Source: Flavobacteriaceae bacterium
GTDB taxonomy: Bacteria; Bacteroidota; Bacteroidia; Flavobacteriales; Flavobacteriaceae
Direction: 5' to 3'
DNA length: 44,238 nucleotides
Assembly (NCBI GenBank): GCA_028281065.1
Contig: JANQKN010000183.1
Location: 1-44,238, forward strand
Shown: piece after piece, positions 26,401 to 33,193 of the stretch
Position numbering within the stretch: the first letter of the stretch is position 1
Layout of the letters: each line of letters begins with the position of its first letter
Notes under the pieces: model-generated
Database searches by the model: none
Told to the model about the DNA's origin: nothing
The model's input: the letters and a program-made list of their open reading frames with translations, nothing else
Program-made: the position numbers and the translations under genes

Positions 26401-27052
26401 AGCTATTTATAAGAGTAGATCGCCCGAAGGACCCAGTAGGGAAGAATGTGAAATCTGTGGACCTATAGACTGTAGCTTTATAGACGATCCTAATCCGGAT
26501 TGTGAAGTGAGTCAGCCTATCAATTTACAATTAACTGGAAACGTCCTATCATGGGATCCTGTCCCAGGAGCCGTAGAATATGTCGTGGAGAATTCCCCGA
26601 TATGGCCCATCGATTGTAGATGTGATAATCCAATGTCCCTAGTGCCTATAGAAACTACTGCAACAAGCGTTACGTTGCCATTGGGTGAAAACAATTGTTT
26701 TGTACTTCAAGTGAGGGCTCGATGTGCAGACGGGACTACTTCACAACCTTCCGATTGGATTTGTGTAGGTGGAAGAGGAGGCCATGGAGATGGAAAAGGC
26801 CTTACCGCTTCCATTACTCCTAACCCAACCCACGGGGAAATGACCTTCCATGTCATGACACATGATGTGAAGGATGTTGCGATAGAGGTGTATAACTTCT
26901 ATGGTGTAAAAGTGAAGACTTTTACAGCGCGTACTTCGGCAGACACCGTATCCTCTATTTCTTGGGATGGTGCCTACTTGCAAAAAGGTGTATACTTTGT
27001 GAAGTTTAAAACAGATACCGAGACCATAACGCAACGCGTTATTGTTCATTAA
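23432..27052 (+). CDS. Secreted reprolysin-like zinc metalloprotease with T9SS type A tail
   Basis: This 1206-residue protein has a signal peptide (MKKIHILYLFLFIGVYTMNA). A propeptide-like region covers about 25-205. The zinc protease domain (about 210-435) has H353-E-F-G-H357-LFGSR-H363 and a Met-turn M400 ('GTIMSYC'), so it is an M12B-like metzincin. A GEVED domain follows (about 470-565, ending 'CGEVEDYRLCPP'), then Cys-rich beta domains including two copies of a 'HEWY...HKV..DCGE.C' repeat, and an FN3-like segment. The last ~75 residues ('ITPNPTHGEMTFHV' to 'RVIVH') are a T9SS type A sorting domain. It should be exported to the cell surface or medium. It is a single-gene unit with its own terminator. 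Confidence 0.92.
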   Translation: MKKIHILYLFLFIGVYTMNAQALKPIARMVENAKTLQADFKDVQGIIQATNSRSLSEIRDVSKVTFFDYNTDYFQREFAQDASQSISLNLPMGTTTYRLDLVEAPATFYDYVVSTSSGTTRASNTTAKHYRGVVRGLENESLVSLSFFDNQLMGVVSINGVGNITIGKLKNSNVHIVYADDNVNSLPEYECDTPDDGEGLPYKAEDLFQSNANRSVVKCVKLYFETEVDMFTQLGSVANVENYVIGVFNNVATLYQNDGVTTEISEINIWDTTDPYTATGTAALLAQFQANTGAFNGDLGQLLTFRNVGGGRAAGFAGLCNPNTDLSLSVSGNMSATYPDVPAYSFTVHVVAHEFGHLFGSRHTHACVWNGDNTAIDGCAGGTEGTCPVPPIPPGGGTIMSYCHIQSVGVNFNLGFGPQPGNLIRNNVENAACLDACCPFIEMVRLWDDSYQNPSGPSDDNYTDYTQEDCIPIFETEFQQINIESSEENVYLALFVDLNGDGDFCDDDEERYNAFDASGSTGVSFVGLINDGTVVGGETVRVVTSDSPITCDAIPECGEVEDYRLCPPCDASAEGCMDFNCEQNTDLMGTPCDAVCHPNLLDGWGGFNIDGVAYRNDDSIDGPDDYYLFIDDGPCSNGGSFVFNHDDFAGDWTERGSCICFDLNAFHVGSTISGSSSLRIGNGVDNCTSNITATFVLDNPISVADGWVNICAPIDVSEGGTLPGNDVGHWEINTGSAADWDALIQNVQSLIFYVDVDSGNEQWGLDNICFDDCVDCDEFDSADFAVTQICSSEGVTISVDGFELYDDLDATHEWYIVSSPNQGAGPYTPVTSTTTTGPGPHVLATNLPDELYYTVFHKVITEDCGEICFAIEVWCNRGASRNRAAEVDCCLIFEHWPNGPGEPGEFTAEFNHEITLDNIINAVPLNDYSGNPSVVHEWYLYSREDLNSGDFTFITMQTGVNFSWGTAQEGIYYFLLHKVKSDCGEVCYMRAIYKSRSPEGPSREECEICGPIDCSFIDDPNPDCEVSQPINLQLTGNVLSWDPVPGAVEYVVENSPIWPIDCRCDNPMSLVPIETTATSVTLPLGENNCFVLQVRARCADGTTSQPSDWICVGGRGGHGDGKGLTASITPNPTHGEMTFHVMTHDVKDVAIEVYNFYGVKVKTFTARTSADTVSSISWDGAYLQKGVYFVKFKTDTETITQRVIVH

Positions 27053-27090
27053 TGGTAAAGTTTCTTCCATTAAGGAAGATTTAGACCCAA

Positions 27091-27120
27091 AGCACCCCGA
27101 TTTTCGGGGTGCTTTTTTTA
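27091..27120 (+). terminator. Rho-independent terminator
   Basis: A 9-base perfect stem AGCACCCCG (27091-27099) and CGGGGTGCT (27105-27113), with loop ATTTT and a following T tract, lies 38 bases after the metalloprotease stop codon. Confidence 0.92.
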
Positions 27121-27201
27121 TGGAACAACCATAAAAAACCACAGGTAAAATACGGGGAGATTATGGAGGTTATGCCTAGGTGTAACTATCTGTAGTTCAG
27201 A

Positions 27202-27209
27202 TAGATTTG
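27202..27209 (+). promoter_or_regulatory. Candidate -7 box, flavobacterial type
   Basis: TAGATTTG matches TAnnTTTG exactly and sits 34 bases upstream of the ATG of the 84-residue orphan gene at 27244. It lies after the terminator of the protease gene, so it could give the orphan its own transcript. No clear -33 TTG is visible. Confidence 0.4.
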
Positions 27210-27243
27210 TATTGTTAAATAGAATCATTTAAAAAATAAAGTT

Positions 27244-27498
27244 ATGCCACATTATGCACAAGGAACCACAGGATGGACCAAGTTAAGCGGATACCAAGCT
27301 CTTTGGGATCCCAAAATCGATCTAGGAAAGTTTTATTTCACAACATTTAGGGGAGAGCGTGAAGAAACCCCATATATGACAGCAGAGAATTTTGCTCGGG
27401 TTATCGATATCCTTAGAAATGAGACCCCTGTATACGGTAATTCAAGTACAGGCTCAGTAACTACCCAAGGAGAAGATATAGGAGAAGAAGAAAGCTAA
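27244..27498 (+). CDS. 84-residue orphan protein
   Basis: I do not recognise this small protein. It has no signal peptide or membrane helix. It begins MPHYAQGTTGWTKLSGYQ, has a mixed core ('FYFTTFRGEREETPYMTAENFARVIDILRN') and ends in a low-complexity Ser/Thr/Gly segment with the acidic tail GEDIGEEES. It is likely cytoplasmic. It is isolated between two intrinsic terminators, with a TAnnTTTG box 34 bases upstream, so it appears to be its own transcription unit. A real gene is supported by this layout and by its ATG, but function and homologues are unknown. Confidence 0.6.
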   Translation: MPHYAQGTTGWTKLSGYQALWDPKIDLGKFYFTTFRGEREETPYMTAENFARVIDILRNETPVYGNSSTGSVTTQGEDIGEEES

Positions 27499-27536
27499 AA
27501 AACCAACCAAGAATACATAGGTGTATTCGCTATAAG

Positions 27537-27570
27537 GCAAGCCTCAAATTTTTGGGGCTTGCTTTTTTTT
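27537..27570 (+). terminator. Rho-independent terminator
   Basis: Stem GCAAGCCTC (27537-27545) pairs with GGGGCTTGC (27554-27562) with one G-T pair, and is followed by a tract of eight T residues. It ends the orphan transcript and insulates it from moeA. Confidence 0.88.
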
Positions 27571-27613
27571 ATCTGAAAATTCAGCGTTATATTTACAGGG
27601 AAATAACGAAATC

Positions 27614-28792
27614 GTGGTATCGATACAAGAAGCCATACAAATTATTGAGAAAGCAGTTGCCCCAACCCAACATTTGGAAGTGAGGAATGTAACGGATGCC
27701 AAAGGCTATGTGTTGAGTGAATCCGTTGCATCGCCGATACACATGCCTCCTTTTCGACAGTCGGCCATGGATGGTTATGCCTTGAATTTGCACAATTCCA
27801 AAGAGTATAAGCTTGTTGGGGAAGTCAAGGCAGGGGATGCCCATCACCCCGAACTCAACAAAGGCGAAGCAGTTCGAATTTTTACGGGAGCTGCAGTACC
27901 TGACACTGCCAATGCAGTGGTTATGCAAGAGAAGGTTACCGCTAATGAAATAACTATCCAGATAGAAGGAACTATAGCTGTAGAAGCAAACATACGACCC
28001 TTGGGGGAGCAGGTACTAAAAGATGCCATCGCCTTAAAAAAGGGAACCGTTTTAACCCCTGCAGCCATTGGTTTTTTAACCTCTTTGGGGATTACTCAAG
28101 TACAGGTGTACCAAAAACCAACCCTAACCATAGTTACTACAGGGAATGAACTTATAGAGGCAGGAAATTCATTGCAGTATGGCCAAATCTATGAAAGCAA
28201 TACAGCCATGCTGCATGCCGCATTGCAAAGCACAGGATATCACGAAGTGACCATAGCAAAAGTGGCTGATGATTACCAAAAAACATTTGAGTTGCTGAAA
28301 GCTACTATAGCCACAAATGATGTGGTCATCATTACAGGTGGAATTTCTGTGGGGGATTACGATTTTGTTGGAAAGGCATTGCTCGAAATAGGGGTCGATT
28401 CCCTGTTCTACAAAGTGAAACAAAAACCCGGAAAACCCCTTTTCTTCGGAAAAAAGGAAGACACCCTTGTTTTTGCACTCCCAGGAAACCCAGCCGCAGC
28501 CCTAACCTGTTTTCATATTTATGTACATAGAGCACTACAAAGACTGTCTGGGAACATAGGTTTTTCCCTTACAAAAACCCAAGAAAGACTGGCTTCTCCA
28601 TTCACCAAGAAAGGGGATCGACCGCAATTTTTAAAAGCCATCTATGATGATGGTGAGGTTTCCATTCTAGATGGACAAAGCTCGGCCATGCTACAAACAT
28701 TTGCCTTGTCTAATGCCTTGGTTTTTGCTGCTACAGAAGTGGTTGAAATGAAAAAAGGAGACCTTGTTGAAGTGATACATTTATCAAAATAA
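27614..28792 (+). CDS. moeA: Molybdopterin molybdenumtransferase MoeA
   Basis: This 392-residue MoeA inserts molybdate into adenylylated molybdopterin in the cytoplasm. Visible features are 'MDGYAL' in the N-terminal substrate loop, 'RIFTGAAVPDTANAVVMQE' (domain with the 'TGA..P..ADAVV' pattern), the MogA-like domain 'TGNELIEAG' and 'ITGGISVGDYDFV', 'KQKPGKPLFFG' and 'ALPGNPAA'. The length is typical. No in-frame ATG exists near the 5' end. The GTG at 27614 gives 'VVSIQEAIQIIEKA', which aligns with the usual MoeA N-terminus, so GTG is the likely start. It is the first gene of the molybdenum-cofactor/formate cluster; modE follows after 6 bases. Confidence 0.95.
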   Translation: MVSIQEAIQIIEKAVAPTQHLEVRNVTDAKGYVLSESVASPIHMPPFRQSAMDGYALNLHNSKEYKLVGEVKAGDAHHPELNKGEAVRIFTGAAVPDTANAVVMQEKVTANEITIQIEGTIAVEANIRPLGEQVLKDAIALKKGTVLTPAAIGFLTSLGITQVQVYQKPTLTIVTTGNELIEAGNSLQYGQIYESNTAMLHAALQSTGYHEVTIAKVADDYQKTFELLKATIATNDVVIITGGISVGDYDFVGKALLEIGVDSLFYKVKQKPGKPLFFGKKEDTLVFALPGNPAAALTCFHIYVHRALQRLSGNIGFSLTKTQERLASPFTKKGDRPQFLKAIYDDGEVSILDGQSSAMLQTFALSNALVFAATEVVEMKKGDLVEVIHLSK

Positions 28793-28798
28793 AATAGT

Positions 28799-29137
28799 AT
28801 GGGGTTTAAAATTAGAAGTAGGATTTGGATCGAAGTAGATGAACATGTGTTCCTAGGGGAAGGCAGGGTTCGGTTACTAAAAGCAATTGAAGAGACTGGC
28901 TCCCTTTCCAAGGCAGCGAAACAGTTACAGATGTCCTATAAAAAGGCGTGGAAACTTATCGATTCCGTTAACAAATCGACCGAAAAGCCAGTGATTATTA
29001 CAAGCATTGGTGGAAAGAACGGAGGAGGGGCCGAGTTAACCCCTTATGGAAAATCACTCATTACTACTTTCGAAGACATTAACCACGGGTGTTGGAAATA
29101 CCTGGATACCCAACTGGAGAAACTAGAAAACCTATGA
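28799..29137 (+). CDS. Short ModE-like winged-helix regulator
   Basis: This 112-residue cytoplasmic DNA-binding protein matches only the N-terminal winged-helix part of ModE: 'GRVRLLKAIEETGSLSKAAKQLQMSYKKAWKLID' (helix-turn-helix, about residues 22-55; shown in part) and the wing 'GGKNGGGAELTPYG'. Full ModE has about 260 residues with two C-terminal TOBE molybdate-binding domains, which are absent here. Molybdate sensing, if any, must therefore come from elsewhere. It may regulate this cluster. The ATG is at 28799. The last codons overlap the ATG of the TSUP gene (ATGA), giving translational coupling. Confidence 0.85.
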   Translation: MGFKIRSRIWIEVDEHVFLGEGRVRLLKAIEETGSLSKAAKQLQMSYKKAWKLIDSVNKSTEKPVIITSIGGKNGGGAELTPYGKSLITTFEDINHGCWKYLDTQLEKLENL

Positions 29138-29877
29138 TTGATGACTTAGTAGCCATATGGCCCTTTTTGGTGATCCTTCCCATTGTAGCCTTCCTCTATG
29201 CAAGTGTAGGCCATGGTGGGGCAAGTGGCTATTTGGCACTCATGGCTATTTTTTCCTTTACCCCCGAAGTAATGAAACCTACAGCACTGCTGCTCAATCT
29301 ATTTGTAGCGGCTATTGCTTTTTTCCATTACTATAGGGCAGGGTATTTTAACGCAAAACTGTTCTTCTCTTTTGCCATTGCCTCCGTACCCATGGCTTTT
29401 TTAGGGGGCTTGGTAGAGGTAGATGCCTCCATTTATAAGAAGATACTAGCCATCCTGCTCATTTTCGCCATCCTAAAAATGCTCAATGTTTTTGGCAAGG
29501 AAGGCACTTTTATACGCAAAGTAAAAGTTTGGCAGGGACTTTTGGTAGGAGCTATTATTGGTTTCTTTTCTGGCCTTATAGGTATTGGAGGAGGCATCAT
29601 TTTAAGCCCTGTGATTTTGTTGCTGCATTGGGGTAAAATGAAGGAAGCCGCAGCTGTTTCTGCCTTGTTTATTTGGGTGAATTCGGGCGCAGGTCTAGCA
29701 GGACAATTGAGCAATGGAGTACAACTCTCTTCACTGTCTTTCACTTTAGTAGGAATAGCGGTTTTTGGGGGCTTTTTTGGGAGCTATGTGGGAAGTAAAA
29801 AATTGAACAATAAACACCTAAGGCATCTATTGGCTGTTGTGCTCGTAGTTGCCTGCTATAAATTGATTATTACCTAA
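29134..29877 (+). CDS. TSUP (TauE/SafE) family anion permease
   Basis: This integral membrane protein of about 247 residues has roughly eight helices. The two family repeats are visible: 'FLYASVGHGGASGYLALMA' near the N-terminus and 'FFSGLIGIGGGIILSPVILL' in the middle. TSUP proteins move small anions such as sulfite, sulfoacetate or related species. I chose ATG at 29134 because it overlaps the modE stop as ATGA and begins just before the first helix. A longer TTG reading would overlap modE by 49 bases. Position between modE and mobA suggests an anion linked to molybdenum or formate metabolism, but this is only context. Its stop overlaps the mobA start (TAATG). Confidence 0.85.
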   Translation: MIDDLVAIWPFLVILPIVAFLYASVGHGGASGYLALMAIFSFTPEVMKPTALLLNLFVAAIAFFHYYRAGYFNAKLFFSFAIASVPMAFLGGLVEVDASIYKKILAILLIFAILKMLNVFGKEGTFIRKVKVWQGLLVGAIIGFFSGLIGIGGGIILSPVILLLHWGKMKEAAAVSALFIWVNSGAGLAGQLSNGVQLSSLSFTLVGIAVFGGFFGSYVGSKKLNNKHLRHLLAVVLVVACYKLIIT

Positions 29878-30461
29878 TGAAGGGGAAAGATCACATAACA
29901 GGGATCATCCTTGCTGGAGGGAAAAGCTCACGAATGGGGCAGGATAAGGCATTGCTATCATTTAAGGGTAAACCGTTTATAGAATATGCTATTAATGCTC
30001 TACAACCCTTAGCCTCCCAAATCGTAATTGTTAGCGATCATAAAGAGTATGATCGTTTTGGGGTAACAAGGGTAGATGACCTTATAAAAGACGCGGGTCC
30101 CTTAGCGGGACTATATTCTGGATTGTATCATTCCAAGACCGAAAACAACTTAGTGCTTAGTTGTGATGTCCCTTTGGTGGATTCCCAACTGTTGCAGCAA
30201 TTAATAACTGAAGATGATCCTTCTGTCGATGTGGTACAATATAAGAGTGGGGATAAGACTATGCCCTTAATTGCATTGTATAAAAAATCCTGTATAGCAA
30301 CTTGTTCCACTTTATTGAAATCTGGAGAACGACGTCTACAGGAATTGACCAAAACCCTTACGACTAAAACCATTATACTGGACAAGGATTTGGAACACCA
30401 AGTAATAAACATAAATACCGAACACGACCTAAACCATTTGAGAAATGAATTTGACCATTAA
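29877..30461 (+). CDS. mobA: Molybdenum cofactor guanylyltransferase MobA
   Basis: This 194-residue cytoplasmic nucleotidyltransferase adds GMP to Mo-molybdopterin to give the MGD cofactor that formate dehydrogenase needs. Motifs are 'GIILAGGKSSRMGQDKALL' (GTP-binding loop and Lys), 'DLIKDAGPLAGLYSGL', and 'LVLSCDVPLVDSQLL' (metal-binding Asp). The length is normal. It is part of the tightly packed operon: its ATG overlaps the TSUP stop (TAATG), and its last 17 bases overlap moaD. Confidence 0.93.
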   Translation: MKGKDHITGIILAGGKSSRMGQDKALLSFKGKPFIEYAINALQPLASQIVIVSDHKEYDRFGVTRVDDLIKDAGPLAGLYSGLYHSKTENNLVLSCDVPLVDSQLLQQLITEDDPSVDVVQYKSGDKTMPLIALYKKSCIATCSTLLKSGERRLQELTKTLTTKTIILDKDLEHQVININTEHDLNHLRNEFDH

Positions 30462-30678
30462 ATATTTTGGAATGCTGGCTGAGGTGACCCAGTGTCAAGA
30501 AGAGGTATTTGCCTTTTCCCAAGAACGTATATCCGATCTGTTGAAGGCCCTCTATATGAAATACCCAGAATTGGAAGAAAAGGAATTTCAAGTAGCTCAA
30601 AACAATCAGATTGTAACCACAGATAATAGAATAGACCATAGCGAAATTGCTTTATTACCTCCTTTTGCAGGAGGATAA
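30445..30678 (+). CDS. moaD: Molybdopterin synthase small subunit MoaD
   Basis: This 77-residue ubiquitin-like sulfur carrier ends in the required Gly-Gly ('PPFAGG'). It starts 'MNLTIKYFGMLAEVT', typical of MoaD. MoeB adenylates its C-terminus, which then carries the thiocarboxylate sulfur donated to precursor Z together with MoaE. It overlaps the mobA 3' end by 17 bases. The GG codons also supply a strong SD-like GGAGGA (30670-30675) for the moeB start 9 bases later. Confidence 0.93.
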   Translation: MNLTIKYFGMLAEVTQCQEEVFAFSQERISDLLKALYMKYPELEEKEFQVAQNNQIVTTDNRIDHSEIALLPPFAGG

Positions 30679-30683
30679 TAATT

Positions 30684-31772
30684 ATGAGTAGATACAGTAG
30701 ACATATCGTATTGCCTGAGATTGGTTTAGAAGGTCAGGAAAAGCTTTCCAAAGCCAAGGTTTTGGTTATTGGGGCTGGAGGACTGGGATGCCCCGTTTTG
30801 CAATATCTTGCTGCAGCTGGGGTGGGAACCCTAGGCATTGTGGATTTCGATTCCGTAGAGCTATCCAATTTACAACGTCAGGTACTTTTTGGAACCTCCG
30901 ATGTTGGTAAAAACAAAGCCTTAGTAGCTAAAGAACGCCTGTCCGATCTTAACGATACCATTACGATCCATGCCTATCCCTATCGATTAACCCATCAAAA
31001 TGCGTTGCAGCTATTTCAGCAATACGATGTAGTAGTGGATGGCTCTGATAATTTCCCTACACGATACCTAGTAAACGATGCCTGTATCATTACTGAAAAA
31101 CCCTTGGTGTATGGAGCTATTTTTAAGTTCGAAGGTCAAGTAGCAGTATTCAATTACAAAGAAGGTCCCAGTTACCGATGTCTATTCCCCGAACCTCCCA
31201 AGGAAGGTTCTGTTCCCAATTGTGCTGAAATTGGTGTTTTGGGTGTGTTGCCAGGCATTATAGGCAGTATGCAAGCCAATGAGGTATTAAAGATCATTCT
31301 TGGTTTGGGCTCCGTTTTAGATGGAACTTTGCTATTGTACAATGCATTAACTGCAAAGACCAACTCTTTAATCATTTCCCGTTCCGAAGCTCAGATTAAC
31401 AAGGTACTTTCAGAAAAGAAAGCATTTCAAGATACCCCTGTGGTTTTTCAATGCGGGTCCTATTCGTTTGAGTTAGAAACAAATCAATTATCGTTACATA
31501 GCAATATACAAATGATAGATGTAAGGGACTATCATGAAGAGCCTAGATTAATCCGAAAAGATACAATTCAAATACCACTTGGGGAGCTGGAAAGTAGAAG
31601 CCACGAACTCGATCCAGAAAAGACCAAGGTTTTCTTTTGTGTCTCTGGGATTCGAAGCCAAAAGGCCGTGTCGCTATTGCAAAAGCAAGGTCTATCCAAT
31701 TGCTATAGCCTTAAAGATGGGGTGCAAGCCCTTTTAACCTATTATAAAAACAACGAACATGAAAGAGCGTAA
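30684..31772 (+). CDS. moeB: MoeB adenylyltransferase with C-terminal rhodanese domain
   Basis: This 362-residue two-domain protein begins with residues 1 to about 245, an E1-like MoeB/ThiF domain: the nucleotide loop 'VLVIGAGGLGCPVLQYLAAAGVG', 'LSNLQRQVLF', 'DGSDNFPTRYLVNDAC' and 'VPNCAEIGVLGVLPGIIGS'. From about 270 to 362 lies a rhodanese domain with active loop 'CVSGIRSQKA'. MoeB activates MoaD and the rhodanese supplies sulfur. The usual zinc tetracysteine looks incomplete: 'SYRC' holds one Cys where CxxC is expected, and the second CxxC is not seen. It starts with ATG at 30684 after a GGAGGA and overlaps moaE by 14 bases. Confidence 0.92.
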   Translation: MSRYSRHIVLPEIGLEGQEKLSKAKVLVIGAGGLGCPVLQYLAAAGVGTLGIVDFDSVELSNLQRQVLFGTSDVGKNKALVAKERLSDLNDTITIHAYPYRLTHQNALQLFQQYDVVVDGSDNFPTRYLVNDACIITEKPLVYGAIFKFEGQVAVFNYKEGPSYRCLFPEPPKEGSVPNCAEIGVLGVLPGIIGSMQANEVLKIILGLGSVLDGTLLLYNALTAKTNSLIISRSEAQINKVLSEKKAFQDTPVVFQCGSYSFELETNQLSLHSNIQMIDVRDYHEEPRLIRKDTIQIPLGELESRSHELDPEKTKVFFCVSGIRSQKAVSLLQKQGLSNCYSLKDGVQALLTYYKNNEHERA

Positions 31773-32202
31773 GATTAAAAATGCATTCCGGGAAGGACCC
31801 ATATCGTCAGAATTTATTGGTGATTCCATAGCCAAACATCAGTCCAAAACAAGCATTGGGGCACATAACATTTTTTTGGGTCAGGTACGTGCCGATGAGA
31901 TCGATGGAAAAACCGTGAAAGCCATTCAGTATTCAGCCTATGAAGATATGGCCAACGAGAAGTTTCATGAAATACGGGAAGCTGCTTTCGAGAAATTCAA
32001 CCTAACCTGCATGCATATCTATCACAGTTTGGGAGAAGTACAAAAAGGTGAAATCTGTATGTTCATTTTTGTTTCTTCGCCTAGAAGGAAAGAGGTTTTT
32101 AAAGCCATCGAATTCTTGGTAAACGAAGTAAAAGCAAAAGTCCCCATTTTCGGGAAAGAAGTTTTCGAAGATGCCACGCATCAATGGAAAGTAAATACTT
32201 AA
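31759..32202 (+). CDS. moaE: Molybdopterin synthase large subunit MoaE
   Basis: This 147-residue catalytic subunit converts precursor Z to molybdopterin with thiocarboxylated MoaD. The family pattern is clear: 'GAHNIFLGQVRADEI', 'IQYSAYEDMA', 'IYHSLGEVQKGE', 'VSSPRRKEVFKA', and 'KAKVPIFGKEVF' with the Lys residues of the active site. The length is normal. The start overlaps moeB by 14 bases. A 79-base gap follows before moaC, the widest gap in the Moco part of the cluster. Confidence 0.95.
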   Translation: MKERKIKNAFREGPISSEFIGDSIAKHQSKTSIGAHNIFLGQVRADEIDGKTVKAIQYSAYEDMANEKFHEIREAAFEKFNLTCMHIYHSLGEVQKGEICMFIFVSSPRRKEVFKAIEFLVNEVKAKVPIFGKEVFEDATHQWKVNT

Positions 32203-32281
32203 TGTTGAATCGTTAATATGTTTTATCGGGTGATCGAAAAATAGCAAATAAACACATCAACAGTTAAACGAATAAACCACT

Positions 32282-33193
32282 ATGGTTGACATAACACATA
32301 AAACAAATACTTTACGGATAGCCACTGCCCAAGCCTTGGTCAGGGTAAGCAAGCCCGAAACCATTGTGGCCATTAAAAATGGAACCGTTCCTAAGGGCGA
32401 TGTTTTTGCCATGAGTAAAGCTGCAGGGTTATTGGGGGTAAAGAAAACTCCAGACTTACTCCCAGATTGCCATCCATTGCCCATAGAATACACAGGTATA
32501 GATTTTGAAATTAATGAGCTTGACATTAAAGTGTCGTGTACTATTAAAACCATTTATAAAACTGGGGTCGAAGTAGAAGCCATGCATGGTGCAAGTGTGG
32601 TTGCGTTGAATATGTACGATATGTTGAAGCCCATAGACAAAGGGGTAGAAATACATCATATAAAGCTGTTGGAAAAAAAGGGCGGCAAATCCGACTTTAA
32701 GGATCGTTTCCGAAAGGACATTACCGCAGCCGTGATTGTTTGTTCCGACACGATTGCCGCAGGACAAAAAGAAGACAAGGCAGGGAAAACCATTATCGAT
32801 AAATTAGAAACCTGCGATGTAACCATTTCCGATTATGTGGTGATTCCCGATGAGAAGGACATCATTCAGCAAAAGGCTAAAGCGTATAAAGAACAAGGGG
32901 TCGACCTCATTATTTATACAGGAGGAACGGGGCTTTCTTCTAGGGATGTTACCCCTGAGGCCTTGGAACCGCTTATCGATAGGCGTATCCCAGGGATTGA
33001 AGAAGCCATCCGATCCTATGGTCAGGACAGGACCCCGTACTCCATGTTGTCCCGAAGTGTAGCAGGGGCTTATGGTGATAGCCTGTTATTGGCACTGCCG
33101 GGTTCCACCAAAGGCGCCAAGGAATCCATGGACGCTGTTTTTCCTCCACTGCTGCATCTTTTCAGAATATTTAAAGGAGCTAGACACGATTAA
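32282..33193 (+). CDS. moaC: MoaC-MogA fusion protein
   Basis: This 303-residue bifunctional protein begins with residues 1 to about 150, MoaC (cyclic pyranopterin monophosphate synthase): 'MVDITHK', 'KGDVFAMSKAAG', 'LLPDCHPLPIE' and 'MLKPIDKG'. From about 155 it continues as MogA/MoaB (molybdopterin adenylyltransferase): 'IVCSDTIAAGQKEDKAGKTI', 'TGGTGLSSRDVTPEAL', 'SRSVAGAYGDSLLLALPGS'. It joins the first and a late step of cofactor synthesis in one chain, a fusion found in Bacteroidota. Its TAA overlaps the ATG of moaA (TAATG). Confidence 0.92.
   Translation: MVDITHKTNTLRIATAQALVRVSKPETIVAIKNGTVPKGDVFAMSKAAGLLGVKKTPDLLPDCHPLPIEYTGIDFEINELDIKVSCTIKTIYKTGVEVEAMHGASVVALNMYDMLKPIDKGVEIHHIKLLEKKGGKSDFKDRFRKDITAAVIVCSDTIAAGQKEDKAGKTIIDKLETCDVTISDYVVIPDEKDIIQQKAKAYKEQGVDLIIYTGGTGLSSRDVTPEALEPLIDRRIPGIEEAIRSYGQDRTPYSMLSRSVAGAYGDSLLLALPGSTKGAKESMDAVFPPLLHLFRIFKGARHD

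Noticed and set aside
29089..29133. Longer TTG start of the TSUP permease
   Set aside because: It would overlap modE by 49 bases and add non-membrane residues before the first helix; the ATGA overlap at 29134 is the better start.
32203..32281. Possible Moco riboswitch or promoter in the moaE-moaC gap
   Set aside because: Only 79 bases and no structured conserved pattern visible by eye; TGTTGA/TCAACA arms are too short to support a claim.
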